From positions 992,001 through 1,056,000 of the forward strand of contig NZ_AP025737.1 in assembly GCF_023734115.1 (NCBI RefSeq): a stretch of 64,000 nucleotides of DNA, in the 5' to 3' direction. The notes beneath the pieces were generated by a model that saw nothing but the letters and a program-made list of their open reading frames with translations, had not been told where the DNA came from and did not search any database. Numbering within the stretch: position 1 is the stretch's first letter; each line of letters opens with the position of its first letter. The position numbers and the translations under genes were made by a program. This DNA is from Herbiconiux sp. L3-i23. GTDB lineage: Bacteria; Actinomycetota; Actinomycetes; Actinomycetales; Microbacteriaceae. Shown piece by piece: positions 1 through 8,954 of the stretch.

Positions 1-369
1 GTGCTCGATGTCCCATGCGTCGCCGACCGCGTCGAAGTCGGCGGGGTCGATACTGCCGCCCTCGATGGAACGGAGCGCGTCGAGGGTCCGCCGGACGCCG
101 AGCGCATCGGCGACCGTTCCGCCCTGCAGCGGCAGCGACTGAGGGAGCACGCCGATCGTGCCGGAACGCTGCACCCGCCCGCTCGTCGGCGTCAGCTCGC
201 CCGCGAGAACGCGCAGCAGCGTCGTCTTGCCCGAGCCGTTCTGCCCGACGAGCCCGGTGCGGGCGCGGGAGAAGGCGCCGGAGATGTCGTGGAACGCCCG
301 GGTGCCGTCGGGCCAGGTGAGGCCGAGCTCGGTGAGCACGATCGAGGGCGTGGAAGAAGGATGGGCCAT
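1..369 (-). CDS. ABC-F family ATPase, N-terminal part (runs off the window)
   Basis: Only the first 123 codons are present; the gene continues beyond base 1. The start ATG is at 367-369, with an AGGAG-like site just upstream. A Walker A motif (GQNGSGKTT) lies near residues 42-50, followed by a GTIGVLPQSLPLQ stretch typical of the first nucleotide-binding domain of soluble ABC-F (duplicated ATPase) proteins. No membrane segment is visible. ABC-F proteins act on ribosomes; many protect them from antibiotics and others are translation factors. The upstream region carries a well-formed small leader ORF and hairpins, which favours a drug-inducible resistance type by inference. The gene diverges from a DHA2-type efflux pump. 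The second ATPase domain and linker, needed for certainty, are outside the window. Confidence 0.8.
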   Translation of the reverse strand, partial: MAHPSSTPSIVLTELGLTWPDGTRAFHDISGAFSRARTGLVGQNGSGKTTLLRVLAGELTPTSGRVQRSGTIGVLPQSLPLQGGTVADALGVRRTLDALRSIEGGSIDPADFDAVGDAWDIEH

Positions 370-382
370 GAGGGCTCCTGGA

Positions 383-403
383 TGTCAGTGGCGGATGCTG
401 ACA
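383..403 (-). promoter_or_regulatory. Hairpin before the ABC-F start codon
   Basis: TGTCAG (383-388) and CTGACA (398-403) form a perfect 6-bp stem with a 9-nt loop. It lies 14 nt upstream of the ABC-F start, next to its ribosome binding site, so it could sequester that site or act with the leader ORF. Confidence 0.35.
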
Positions 404-439
404 CAGAAGCCGGAGGATGCGTCGCCGGCGGTCGTCTGG

Positions 440-475
440 TCAGCGGGTGGTCGCTGAGCTGACGAAGAGCTTCAC
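440..475 (-). CDS. Candidate 11-aa leader peptide ORF upstream of the ABC-F gene
   Basis: A GTG at 473-475 opens an 11-codon frame (VKLFVSSATTR) that ends in TGA at 440-442, 71 nt before the ABC-F start. A strong ribosome binding site, GGAAGG on the minus strand (482-487), stands 6 nt before it. A hairpin precedes it (495-515) and another follows it close to the ABC-F start (383-403). Leader ORFs of this size control many ABC-F, erm and cat genes by drug-induced ribosome stalling. Translation and stalling are inferred. Confidence 0.5.
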   Translation of the reverse strand: MKLFVSSATTR

Positions 476-494
476 CGGTTTCCTTCCATCGGGA

Positions 495-515
495 GCACGT
501 GCCTCTGGCACGTGT
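495..515 (-). promoter_or_regulatory. GC-rich hairpin in the ABC-F leader
   Basis: GCACGTGCC (495-503) pairs with GGCACGTGT (507-515) around a TCT loop: 8 Watson-Crick pairs plus one wobble. It stands directly before the leader ORF's ribosome binding site at 482-487. Confidence 0.4.
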
Positions 516-536
516 CGGATGCTGCACGATTGCGCC

Positions 537-554
537 GGTCGGAATAAACCGACC
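537..554. promoter_or_regulatory. Palindrome in the ABC-F / MFS divergent region, possible operator
   Basis: GGTCGG (537-542) and CCGACC (549-554) are perfect inverted arms around AATAAA. The site lies between divergent genes whose starts are at 369 and 670. It could be a repressor site or part of an A/T-rich promoter core. No regulator gene is adjacent. The rest of 370-669 shows nothing else recognisable. Confidence 0.3.
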
Positions 555-669
555 TCGACGATGGTCGCATCCAGAACGGGATCGGGCAAGCGTCGTCCGT
601 GTCGCGGGTGCCTGAGTGAAGGGCGCCGGAACGAAGTCGGGTCACCCGAGGAAGCAGGCAGCGCGCGAC

Positions 670-2121
670 ATGGACGGGTCGGACACCGGGACGCGCAGGA
701 ATCTGACCCGGATGCCCGATCCGCGGCTCGTGATCGGCGTGCTCGCCCTCGCCGGCATGAGCGCCTCGTTCATGCAGACCATCGTGCTGCCGATCCAGTC
801 GGAACTCCCGGAGCTGCTCGACGCGAGCAGGTCCGACACCGCCTGGGTGATCACGGCGACGCTGCTGAGCGCCTCGGTGGTCACGCCGATCGCCGGCCGC
901 CTCGGCGACATGTACGGCAAGCGACGCGTCGCCCTCGCGCTGCTCGCGGTCCTGGTCGCGGGCTCAGTCGTCGCCGCCCTGTCGACCAGTGTGGCGATGC
1001 TGATCGCGGGGCGTGCGCTGCAAGGAGCGGTGATCGGCGTCATCCCGCTCGGTATCTCGATCCTCCGCGACGTGCTGCACGAGGATCGGCTGGGCGGGGC
1101 GATCGCGCTGATGAGCGCCACGCTCGGGGTGGGTGGCGCGATCGGCCTCCCGATCAGTGCCATCGTCAGCGAGAACCTCGACTGGCACGCCCTGTTCTGG
1201 CTCGCCGCAGCGCTCGGCTCGCTCAACTTGGTGCTCGTGCTCGCCGTCGTTCCGGTGAGCGTCATCCGCACTCCGGGGCGGTTCGACTGGCTCGGCGCCA
1301 TCGGTCTGACGATCGGCCTCGGGACGCTGCTGCTCGCGCTGTCGCGCGGCAACGAGTGGGGCTGGGGCTCGCCGATCACCCTCGGGCTGGCGGGAGGCGG
1401 AGTCGCCGTGCTCGCGATCTGGGGCGCGCTCGAGCTGCGGACGCGTGATCCGCTCGTCGATCTGCGCGTCGCGGCGCGGCCGCCGGTGCTGCTGACGAAC
1501 CTCGCCTCGGTGGCGTTCGGCTTCGCGTTGTTCTCGGCGAACATCGTGTTCCCGCAGCTGCTCGAGCTGCCGGTCGCGACGGGTGTCGGCCTCGGCCTGG
1601 GCCTGCTGGCCGCCAGCCTCGTGCTGATGCCGTCGGGCCTCACGATGATGGTGATGGCGCCGATCGCGGCGCGACTGCAGCGCCGTTTCGGGCCGCGTCT
1701 GCTGCTCATCACCGGCGCGCTGATCCTGGTGGTCAGCTACGGGATCTCGTACTTCTTCGCCGTCGGCTGGTGGCAGGTGCTCGTCATCAACGTGCTGATC
1801 GGCGTCGGCATCGGATTGGGGTACGCGGCGATGCCGACGCTCATCATGCGAGCCGTGCCGGCGACCGAGACGGCGGCGGCGAACGGCTTGAACTCGCTGA
1901 TGCGTTCGCTCGGAACGAGCCTCGCGTCAGCGGCGATCGGAGCTCTCCTCGCGGTCTACTCCGTCGAGGTCGACGGAGTGCAGCTGCCGACCGCCGAGGG
2001 GTTCCAGCTCACGTTCGTCTTCGGCGCCGCGGCAGCGCTCGCGGGTGCGCTTCTCGCGGTGTTCATTCCGCAGCGCGCCGAAGGGGATGCCAGGCCGTCG
2101 TTGCCCGACGGCGTGGCATGA
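670..2121 (+). CDS. MFS transporter, DHA2 (EmrB/QacA-like) drug efflux family
   Basis: The 483-residue protein is almost entirely hydrophobic, with enough helices for the 14-segment DHA2 layout. The family motif between helices 2 and 3 (GRLGDMYGKRR) is at about residues 76-86. These pumps export drugs or other amphiphiles by proton antiport across the cytoplasmic membrane. The ATG at 670 was chosen because GAGGAAG lies upstream at 648-654. A GTG at 616 in the same frame would add 18 polar residues, and an ATG at 712 is also possible. It diverges from the ABC-F gene, so the pair may be a small resistance locus by inference. The substrate is unknown. Confidence 0.85.
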   Translation: MDGSDTGTRRNLTRMPDPRLVIGVLALAGMSASFMQTIVLPIQSELPELLDASRSDTAWVITATLLSASVVTPIAGRLGDMYGKRRVALALLAVLVAGSVVAALSTSVAMLIAGRALQGAVIGVIPLGISILRDVLHEDRLGGAIALMSATLGVGGAIGLPISAIVSENLDWHALFWLAAALGSLNLVLVLAVVPVSVIRTPGRFDWLGAIGLTIGLGTLLLALSRGNEWGWGSPITLGLAGGGVAVLAIWGALELRTRDPLVDLRVAARPPVLLTNLASVAFGFALFSANIVFPQLLELPVATGVGLGLGLLAASLVLMPSGLTMMVMAPIAARLQRRFGPRLLLITGALILVVSYGISYFFAVGWWQVLVINVLIGVGIGLGYAAMPTLIMRAVPATETAAANGLNSLMRSLGTSLASAAIGALLAVYSVEVDGVQLPTAEGFQLTFVFGAAAALAGALLAVFIPQRAEGDARPSLPDGVA

Positions 2122-2149
2122 CGGGGCGCGGGGCCCCGGCGAGCGCCGG

Positions 2150-2557
2150 TCAGGCGGCTCGCGCGAGGCCTCGGCCGCGTGCGGGGACGACGGCGCCGTG
2201 GCCGACGGTGGTGTCGGCGGGGATGCGCGCGCCGGATCCGACTCGCGCGTTGTCGCCGATGCGGCTGTGGCTGCCGATCTGCGCGCCGGCGCCGATGACG
2301 GTGCCCTCGCCGATCATGACGTTGGCGCCGATGGTGACACCGGGCTGCACGGCTGCGCCGCGGCCGACCCAGCTGCCGGCGCCGATGGTGACGGCACGAC
2401 CCACGGTCGCCTCCGCCTCGACGTAGCTGCTGTCGGCGATGAACGCCGACGAGTCGACCGACGCGCTCGCCTCGGTGAACCCGCGTCCGTTGACGTGGCG
2501 GCGGTACTTGGAGACGCCGCCGCGGTCGTCCTCGATCTCCACGAATGTCTTGCTCAT
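2150..2557 (-). CDS. Left-handed beta-helix (hexapeptide repeat) protein
   Basis: This is a 135-residue protein. After about 40 residues of ordinary sequence it has a continuous run of hexapeptide repeats of the form [V/I]-G-x-G-[A/S/T]-x up to about residue 125 (for example VTIGAGSWVGRGA and VMIGEGTVIGAG). Such runs fold as left-handed parallel beta-helices and are typical of acyltransferases and trimeric carbonic-anhydrase-like proteins. No complete catalytic domain or metal-binding histidine set is evident, so a transferase function cannot be asserted. It is transcribed convergently with the preceding MFS gene. The start at 2557 has a GGAGCG-type site upstream. Confidence 0.75.
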   Translation of the reverse strand: MSKTFVEIEDDRGGVSKYRRHVNGRGFTEASASVDSSAFIADSSYVEAEATVGRAVTIGAGSWVGRGAAVQPGVTIGANVMIGEGTVIGAGAQIGSHSRIGDNARVGSGARIPADTTVGHGAVVPARGRGLARAA

Positions 2558-2741
2558 ACGCTCCTCCGGGAATCCAGTTGTTCATCCTTCTCTTCGTTGT
2601 TCGGAGGGGGATTGGATTCCACTCGTAGGAACGTTCGAGAACCCTTGGGGATTCCCGCCTATCACACTCCGCGTGTCGTCTTCTGCGCTCTCGCCCCATG
2701 CCTCTTCCGGAACGTCCCCGACCTCGGGTAGACCGGACGGC

Positions 2742-3101
2742 ATGACCACGAGAGAGACGCTCGACCGATGGATGGACGCGTACCGCGTCGCGTGGACGAG
2801 CAATGATCCGGACGACATCCGAGCTCTGTTCGCCGAGGACGGCAGCTACCGGTTCCACCCCTACGACGAGCCGACCGTCGGTCACGAGGCGATCGTCGCG
2901 GCCTGGCTCGAGAGCCGCGACGAGGAGGGCACGTGGAACTTCGAGTGGACGCCGCTCGCCCTCGACGGCGACCGCGCGATCATCGAGGGGCGCACCGGGT
3001 ACCCGGGCGAGACGGACTACCGCAACCTGTGGGTGATCGATTTCGCAGGCGACGGCAGGGCGACCTCGTTCACCGAGTGGTTCATGGCCGAGCCGTCGTA
3101 G
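2742..3101 (+). CDS. SnoaL-like / NTF2-fold protein
   Basis: The 119-residue protein begins with a helix (MTTRETLDRWMDAYRVAW) and continues with LFAEDGSYRFHPYDEPTVGHEAI, the usual opening of the SnoaL-like cone-fold family. The C-terminal strands include NLWVIDFAGDGRATSFTEWF. Members bind small hydrophobic ligands or act as isomerases or cyclases, and most are uncharacterised. The ATG at 2742 lies 7 nt after a TAGACC hexamer (2729-2734) and has no ribosome binding site, which suggests a leaderless transcript. No neighbour points to a pathway. Confidence 0.75.
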   Translation: MTTRETLDRWMDAYRVAWTSNDPDDIRALFAEDGSYRFHPYDEPTVGHEAIVAAWLESRDEEGTWNFEWTPLALDGDRAIIEGRTGYPGETDYRNLWVIDFAGDGRATSFTEWFMAEPS

Positions 3102-3133
3102 CGCTGACCGCGTCGCGGCGGCACGAGGGGTGG

Positions 3134-3844
3134 TCAGGTCAGCAGCGGAAGGGCGCCGAGTGCGAGGTAGGCGAGGGGGAACGCGGCCGCGATGCCGCAC
3201 ACCGTCGCCACCAGGAGTGCGACGTTCTGCATCGAGCGACGCTGACGGACCGCTTCGACGACGGTGACGGCCACGGCGATGACGATCACAGCCGCCCAGT
3301 AGAAGATCCCCGTCGACTCACTCACGACGACGAGTCCGTACAGGCCTTCGCCTGCCAGGGCGCCCGCGATCAGGCCCGCGCCGACGGCGGCGGGCGTGCC
3401 CCCTCGCATCCAGGACCAGGTCGCGATGCCGACGATCGGACCGGCGACGGCGCCGACCGCGAGCCAGAATCCGGGGTCGAAGAAGAACCCGCGGGCCGTG
3501 CTCACCAGGGCGTACCCGACGGTCAGCCCGCTGAAGCCCACGACACCCAGCGCCGCGCTGACGACGAGCCCGGGGATCGGTCGGAGGCCTCCGGGACCGT
3601 GGAAAGCGCGGGTCTGCCACCAAACCAGCGCGACGGTCGGCATCGCCCAACCGGAGGCCGAGTTCGCGAGCGACCGGAGGGCGTCGGGCAGGACGGTCTG
3701 ACCCCACGACGTGAGCCCGCCGAAGATCAGTGCGGCGAGTGCCACGATGCCGATCGCGGACACGATCCGACGCGTCGGTGCGGTGCTCGGAGCGGCGACG
3801 GGCGGGGCGGAGGGGGCCGGGAGAGCGAGGGTCGGATCGGGCAT
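3134..3844 (-). CDS. Integral membrane protein resembling the DUF6518 family
   Basis: The 236-residue protein has an alanine/proline-rich cytoplasmic N-terminus of about 25 residues, then about seven hydrophobic segments. Between two of them is a WWQTRAFHGPGGLRP loop. Small actinobacterial membrane proteins with an RRI anchor, a GGLTSW-like first helix and this loop are generally annotated as DUF6518. That label is from recognition only, and no biochemical role is known. It converges with the SnoaL-like gene (32 bp gap). Confidence 0.6.
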   Translation of the reverse strand: MPDPTLALPAPSAPPVAAPSTAPTRRIVSAIGIVALAALIFGGLTSWGQTVLPDALRSLANSASGWAMPTVALVWWQTRAFHGPGGLRPIPGLVVSAALGVVGFSGLTVGYALVSTARGFFFDPGFWLAVGAVAGPIVGIATWSWMRGGTPAAVGAGLIAGALAGEGLYGLVVVSESTGIFYWAAVIVIAVAVTVVEAVRQRRSMQNVALLVATVCGIAAAFPLAYLALGALPLLT

Positions 3845-3902
3845 GCATTCACGCTAGGAATCGCGGGCCTCGACGCGCATCACCGGCGGGAATGAATCGT
3901 CC

Positions 3903-4598
3903 TCATCCTTCCGGCCGACCCGCGATCGTCCGGTCGAGCTCCTCGAGCATCGCCGGAGCGCCGAGGATGCGGAAGTGACCGGCGACGGGCAGCTCGATGT
4001 TGGTTGCGCCGACCAGTTCGCTTCCGCCGGGGATGTGCGGGTCGAAGCGCGCCCAGATCGAGGTGATGCGGGAGTTCACCTCGATCTGCTCGGCGAGGGA
4101 GACGAGGGTCGCGTCGCTCGGCGAGAATGCGCGGAGGGTCGGCGAGAGCATGTAGCGGGCGTAGGTCGACCCGGAGAACGGGGTCGCGATCGCGAACATC
4201 CGGTCGATGCGGTTCTCGTCGTCGCGCAGCATGGCGAGCTTGCCGATGAGGCCGCCCTTGCTGTGGGCGACGAGGATCACACCGTGCAGGTCGTGCATCC
4301 GCAGGTACGCGAGCACGAGTTCGGCGCTCGCCGGGACCGCCGCCGTGTTGCGTCGCAACGCCGTCACGACGTGCACGGGGTGACCGGCCGCGTGGATGCG
4401 ATCCGCGATGCGGCCCATGAACCGCCAGTTCTCGTAGACGCCGGGTACCAGGACGACCGGGGGCATCGAGTCGCGGCCGGTGGCGTACCGGGAGGGGGTG
4501 ATCCGCACGTCGGACCCCCGCAGAATGAGCACGCCGGCGTAGAGGTAGTCGAGCGCCCACTCGAAGCCGAGCCCGACGAGTCGGAGCAGCCGGCTCAT
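3903..4598 (-). CDS. Alpha/beta hydrolase, lipase-like
   Basis: The 231-residue protein has a lipase or thioesterase layout. An oxyanion-type strand end (VVLVPGV) is near residues 48-54, a nucleophile elbow AHSKGG has Ser at about 113, and a late AGHFRIL supplies the likely catalytic His near residue 210. The GHSMG-type elbow is changed to AHSKG, as in some triacylglycerol lipase and PGAP1-like families. The ATG at 4598 overlaps the upstream gene's TGA in an ATGA junction, with GGAGGAAG before it, so translation is coupled to the second hydrolase. An upstream GTG or ATG extension at 4622 is less likely. The substrate is unknown. Confidence 0.8.
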   Translation of the reverse strand: MSRLLRLVGLGFEWALDYLYAGVLILRGSDVRITPSRYATGRDSMPPVVLVPGVYENWRFMGRIADRIHAAGHPVHVVTALRRNTAAVPASAELVLAYLRMHDLHGVILVAHSKGGLIGKLAMLRDDENRIDRMFAIATPFSGSTYARYMLSPTLRAFSPSDATLVSLAEQIEVNSRITSIWARFDPHIPGGSELVGATNIELPVAGHFRILGAPAMLEELDRTIAGRPEG

Positions 4599-5359
4599 CG
4601 GGCTTCCTCCGTGTCGCTCCACGCCCGGACGTCGCGGTCGGCGTGTTCGAGGATCACGGCGGCGACGGCGTCCGGGGCGGTGTACATGACGACGTGGGCG
4701 CCGCCCGCGAGCTCGACCAGTCGCGCGCCCGGGGCGAGCGAGGTCATGCGCAGGTTCCAGTCGTGGCGGCTCACGACGTCGCGGACGCCGCGGATGACGA
4801 GGGTGTCGGCGCGCAGCCGGGGGAGCGCCTCGGCGAGGCTGTACGACATCATCGCCGGCAGGGTCTTCGCGAACCAGCGGGGGCCGCAGCGGAGGTAGTC
4901 GGTGAACTGGAGGAGGTCGACGCCGGGCGACTCGACGAGGCCGTCGACCAGCAGCCGTGCGCCGAGCGTCGCCGCACCGGGTTCGAGCGGGTCGACCACG
5001 GCGCCGACGAGCACGATCCGGCGCACCGTCTCGGGTCGTTGCAACGCCAGCTCGGTGACGATCTGGGCACCCATCGAATGCCCGATCAGGACGGGATCGA
5101 CGATGTCCTCCGCGTCGAGGTAGGCGCCGATCAGTTCGGCGAAGTCGCCGATCGTCATCGCGTCGCTCGGCTCGGGGGCCGATCCGTGTCCCGGGAGCTC
5201 GACGGTGTGCACTCGGCCGGAACCCGACAGCACCGCGGCGAGGCGACGGTAGTAGCGGGAGGCCACGCCGATGCCGTGCACCAGCACGAACGTAGCGCCG
5301 GTGGCGACGCCACGACGGTCGACGAGCAGCGTCGCGCCCCCGTGATCGAACCGGTCCAT
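4595..5359 (-). CDS. Alpha/beta hydrolase (GHSMG serine hydrolase)
   Basis: The 254-residue protein shows the full family pattern: VLVHGIG oxyanion region near residues 26-32, ELPGHG near 54-59, nucleophile elbow IGHSMGAQ with Ser at about 95, a late Asp in VIRGVRDVV and a His in GGAHVVMYT near 226. It resembles epoxide-hydrolase or esterase-type soluble enzymes. It is the first gene of a two-gene minus-strand unit with the lipase-like gene. The ATG at 5359 gives a start just before the conserved fold; the ribosome binding site is weak. Confidence 0.85.
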   Translation of the reverse strand: MDRFDHGGATLLVDRRGVATGATFVLVHGIGVASRYYRRLAAVLSGSGRVHTVELPGHGSAPEPSDAMTIGDFAELIGAYLDAEDIVDPVLIGHSMGAQIVTELALQRPETVRRIVLVGAVVDPLEPGAATLGARLLVDGLVESPGVDLLQFTDYLRCGPRWFAKTLPAMMSYSLAEALPRLRADTLVIRGVRDVVSRHDWNLRMTSLAPGARLVELAGGAHVVMYTAPDAVAAVILEHADRDVRAWSDTEEAR

Positions 5360-5416
5360 GCCCTTGCGCCCCACGGAACCCGAGCCTAGAGCGCCGCTAC
5401 TGAAGAACCGATTCGG

Positions 5417-5461
5417 GGTCGGAGTCCGAGTGCCGACCCGTCTGCGCGCGCTCGGCGCGCA
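5417..5461. repeat. Inverted repeats between the hydrolase and NERD genes
   Basis: Two inverted repeats lie back to back in this divergent gap: GGTCGG (5417-5422) with CCGACC (5433-5438), and TGCGCGC (5443-5449) with GCGCGCA (5455-5461). The first has the same arms as the palindrome at 537-554 with a different spacing. They may be regulatory, but no promoter could be tied to them. Confidence 0.25.
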
Positions 5462-5579
5462 GGGCTGTGCCCAGCTCGGGCGCCCCTCGTTTACGGTGCG
5501 TGGCACTCCCCGATGTGGGGGCGCGCCGCGGGAGAGGCCGAGATTAGCGTTGAAGGACCGGTCGGCGGAAGGAGCTCGA

Positions 5580-6419
5580 ATGTCCGAATCGGACATCGCG
5601 CTCGTGCGCCCCGGACTGCGGTCCCGCCCCGCGGCGTACTCAGTCATCGACCGGTGCCTCGCCATCCAGAACGAGGCGGTCCCTCGTGGCTGGCTCGCCC
5701 GGCAGCTCGGCGCGTCGCCGCTCGCTCCCGATGCCCGCGCCTGGTTCGCGGGAGCCGTCGGTGAGCTCGAGGTCGCGCGGCTGCTCGACGGGCTCGACGA
5801 GCGGTGGACCGTGCTGCACTCGGTGCCCGTCGGCAAGAAGGGCGCCGACGTCGACCATCTGCTGATCGGTCCCGCCGGTGTCTTCCCGATCAACACGAAA
5901 GCCGTCCGCGGTTCCGTCTGGGTGGGACGCGCCCGCATCCTCGTCGACGGCCACCGCGAGAACTTCGTCGCCAAGTCCGAGGCCGAGGCGAGGCGGGTGC
6001 ATCGCGCCCTCAGCGACGCGACCGGCGCGAGCCTCTTCGTGCGTCCCGTGCTCGTCTTCGTCGATCCCCGCCGCATGACGGTGCGGGAGCTGCCGTCGTC
6101 GGTCACCGTGCTGCAGGCCGACGACCTGCTCCCGTGGCTCTCGGACCAGGAGGAGCTGTATCCCGCCTCCCGCGTCGCCGAGCTCGTGGACGCGGCGGAC
6201 CGCGAGACCACCTGGCATTTCCCCGGCGGCCCCGCGGTCGATGTGCGCCGTCAACTGCAGCGCTTCGAACGTCTCCGGGCGGAGGTGCGGGAAGCCGATC
6301 GCCGCAGGCGTTCGGCCCGGCTGGCCGGAGCCCTGCTCTGCGTGGCCGCCGTCATGACGACCGTCGCGATCGTGCTTCCCGCACTCCTCCTGGAGCTCGT
6401 CGATTCGGTGATGCGTTAG
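5580..6419 (+). CDS. NERD (nuclease-related) domain protein with C-terminal membrane helix
   Basis: The 279-residue protein contains a nuclease-related domain at about residues 58-160. GAVGELEVARLL supplies a Glu near 62, KKGADVDHLLIG an Asp near 92, and VFPINTKAVRG a Lys near 107, matching the PD-(D/E)xK-type core of NERD proteins. A hydrophobic stretch in the last 35 residues looks like one membrane anchor. NERD proteins are thought to bind or cut nucleic acid, but most have no assigned function. The ATG at 5580 follows GGAAGGAG with good spacing. It converges with the broken nucleotidase gene and overlaps its end by 4 bp. Confidence 0.8.
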   Translation: MSESDIALVRPGLRSRPAAYSVIDRCLAIQNEAVPRGWLARQLGASPLAPDARAWFAGAVGELEVARLLDGLDERWTVLHSVPVGKKGADVDHLLIGPAGVFPINTKAVRGSVWVGRARILVDGHRENFVAKSEAEARRVHRALSDATGASLFVRPVLVFVDPRRMTVRELPSSVTVLQADDLLPWLSDQEELYPASRVAELVDAADRETTWHFPGGPAVDVRRQLQRFERLRAEVREADRRRRSARLAGALLCVAAVMTTVAIVLPALLLELVDSVMR

Positions 6420-8954
6420 GAGCGGACGCTCTTGCGGCGACGCAGCACGAGCCTGCGGCCGAAGATCGTCGCGGCTCCGGCGAGCAGCGCGAGCGCGGCG
6501 AGGATCGCGGGGAGCACCGTGCTCGACGCGTCGAAGCCCGTGTCCGCGATGACGCCGTCACGGTCGTTCAGCACCGGCGTGATCGCGCTGTCGGCGGCGG
6601 TGACGGTGATCGTCGTCCACCCGATGAGCGAACCGTCCTCGGCGTACAAGGCGAGCTTGTGCTCACCGGCGGCGAGGTCGGCGGGCAGCTGCACGCGCAC
6701 CTGCCCGTTCGTCACGCGGTGCACTCCGAGCGATCGCGGCGTCGAGTAGACGAACACCTCGACCCGCTCACCCTCGTGGCCCTCGATGTCGATGGTCACG
6801 AAGCCGCCGGCCTTCACCGGGGCGTCGGGGGCGGAGACGTCGCCGTCGCCGTCGTTCGCCGCCGTGAGGGCGTCCTCGGCCAGCGGCTGGATGACGGGGA
6901 AGGGACGCTCGGCGACCGTGATCGCGATCCGCGCCTGCGTCGCGTTGCCGGGCGTCGCGACGACGAGCTCGTGCGCACCCGGCGCGAGGTCGGCGGGCAG
7001 GGTGACCGGAACGGTCGCGCGTCCCACCTCGTCCGTCGTGTTCACGATGGTGTTGTCGATCGCGGCGGACCCGACGAGGTCGCCGTCGAGACGGATCTCG
7101 GCGGTGGCGGGCTTCGCCTCGGTGGTGCTGAAGGCGAGCGACGACAGGGTCGCGTCGAACTCGTCGCCCGGGTAGTAGCCGGCCTGCTGCCCGGCGGCCT
7201 CGAGCTTCACGCCGACGGCGCGCTGGGCGAGGTCGGGAGCAACGGCGCCGTCACGGGCGGCGAAGTAGTCCACCATGCCGGCCAGGTCGACACGGCCCGA
7301 GTCGGCCTTGCCCGATCCCTGCGCGAAGGTGAAGAAGTTGTCGCCTCCGCTCGCGAGGAACGAGTTGGTGACCACCTTGACGACCTGGTCGTCGGCGAGG
7401 AGCTCACCGTTCAGGTACACAGCGGTGATGTGCTGGTCGAGCGCGGCGTCGGGGTCGTAGGTGTAGGTGAGGCCCGCCGAAACGCCGAGCTTCAGGAACG
7501 GACGGCTGGGCACCGCGCCGCCGGGCGTCGCCGAACGCTGCCACTGCTCTTCGAGCACCTGGGTGATCTGCGCGCCCGTCATGTCGAGGGTCACGAGGGT
7601 GTTGGCGAACGGCTGCACCGTGGCCGCCTCGCGGTAGGTGACGAGGCCGTCGGCGTCGCCGGTGCTGCCGCTCGAGGCGAACTTCAGGTCGGCGCGCAGG
7701 CCGCCCGGGTTCATAAAGGCGACCTCGGTGCCGAGCTCCTCGGTCGACCAGAGCTGCACGTCGGCGACGAAGTTGCCGAGCGTCGACTCGCCGCCGCGGT
7801 TCTCCGACGAGCCCGCGACGGGCGACGCCTGCGCGGCGCGGTTCAAGTCGCCCGTGATGGTGCCGAGCTGCTGGCGGCCGAGGACGTCGGCCTGCTGCAC
7901 GGCCTGCGTCACGATCGGCTCGACCGTGGGGTCGGCGGTGATGCCGGCCACGGGCTGCCAGTTGGCGGTCGAGGTGGTGCTGAGGTTGGCGGTCAGCGGC
8001 ACGACGGAGGTCGCCGGGAAGGTGACCTGGTCGGTGTCCGCGTCGTAGGTGAAGGTCATCCGCGCCGCGGCCTCACCGTACTGGCCGGCCTGCATGACCG
8101 GGCGGCCGTTCACCAGGTGGTTGAAGCGGAAGTGAGTGTGACCCGAGAAGATGGCGTCGACGTCGGCGCTCAGCCCGGTGGCGATCTCGCCGAAGACCGA
8201 GTCGTCGCTCGAGTCGGCGAGCGCGGCGGAGGCGGGGCCCTCATGGATGAGAGCGAGACCACGTCGGCCTCGCCGTTGGTCTCGTCGCCGTCCTGCAGGA
8301 TCGCCGCTTCGGCGTTGACCGACTCGACGGTGTCGCGGAACTCGAGGCCCTGGATGCCCGACGGGCTGACCAGGGTCGGCATCTGCTCGGTGACGGCGCC
8401 GACGAAGCCGACGCGGACGCCGGCGACGGTCGTGACGTGCGAGGGGGCGATGGCGTGCTCATCCGTGCCCGCACGGAAGACGTTCGCGCCGATGTAGGGG
8501 AAGTCGGCCTCGCCGCTGCCGTTCTGGCCGATGACGCGGTCGCGGAGGTCGGCGAAGCCCTTGTCGAACTCGTGGTTGCCGACCGCGCTGACCGCGAGGC
8601 CCATCGCGTTCAGGGCGTCGAGGGTGGGAGTGTCGTTCTGCACCGCCGACTCGAAGGTCGAGGCGCCGATGTTGTCGCCGCCCGAGATGAAGAGGGTGTT
8701 CGGGTTGATACCCCGGATGTCGTTCACGTAGTCGGCGAGGTACGCGGCGCCGGCGGCCGGCGCGCTCGTCTCGCGCACGATGCGTCCGTGGAAGTCGTTG
8801 ATGTCGACGATGTCGACTGCACGGGAGCCGCGTTCGCGGCACCGGCTCCGCCGACGAGCATGCCGGCCGCGAGAAGGGCGGTCGTCGCCCCGCCCACTGC
8901 GGCACGCACGCTCCGGCGTCGTCGTTGACTGTCTTCGGGCGCGTTGGGACGCAC
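6416..8954 (-). pseudogene. Cell-surface 5'-nucleotidase / metallophosphatase (UshA-like), broken by two 1-bp frameshifts
   Basis: Three stretches in two frames together encode one protein of about 846 residues. The start (GTG at 8954, GAGGA site upstream) gives a Tat- or Sec-like signal peptide ending near AGAANAAPV. The frame then shifts near 8816-8820 and continues with VDINDFHGRI, GGDN and AVGNHEFD metallophosphatase motifs. It shifts again near 8250-8256 and continues with GHTHF, the C-terminal nucleotidase domain (NPGGLRADL, NSFLASGGDNF), Ig-like strands and a final membrane helix with an RRLVLRRRK tail. Each shift is repaired by adding one base. No LPxTG motif is present. The gene would release nucleosides and phosphate outside the cell. 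True decay and sequencing error cannot be separated from sequence alone. Confidence 0.85.

Noticed and set aside
192-527. An open frame overlapping the ABC-F start that covers the leader hairpin
   Set aside because: It runs in another frame through the ABC-F gene and has composition typical of a shadow frame.
6416-6530. LPxTG sortase anchor on the nucleotidase
   Set aside because: The C-terminus has LPAILA and a membrane helix with a basic tail but no LPxTG motif.
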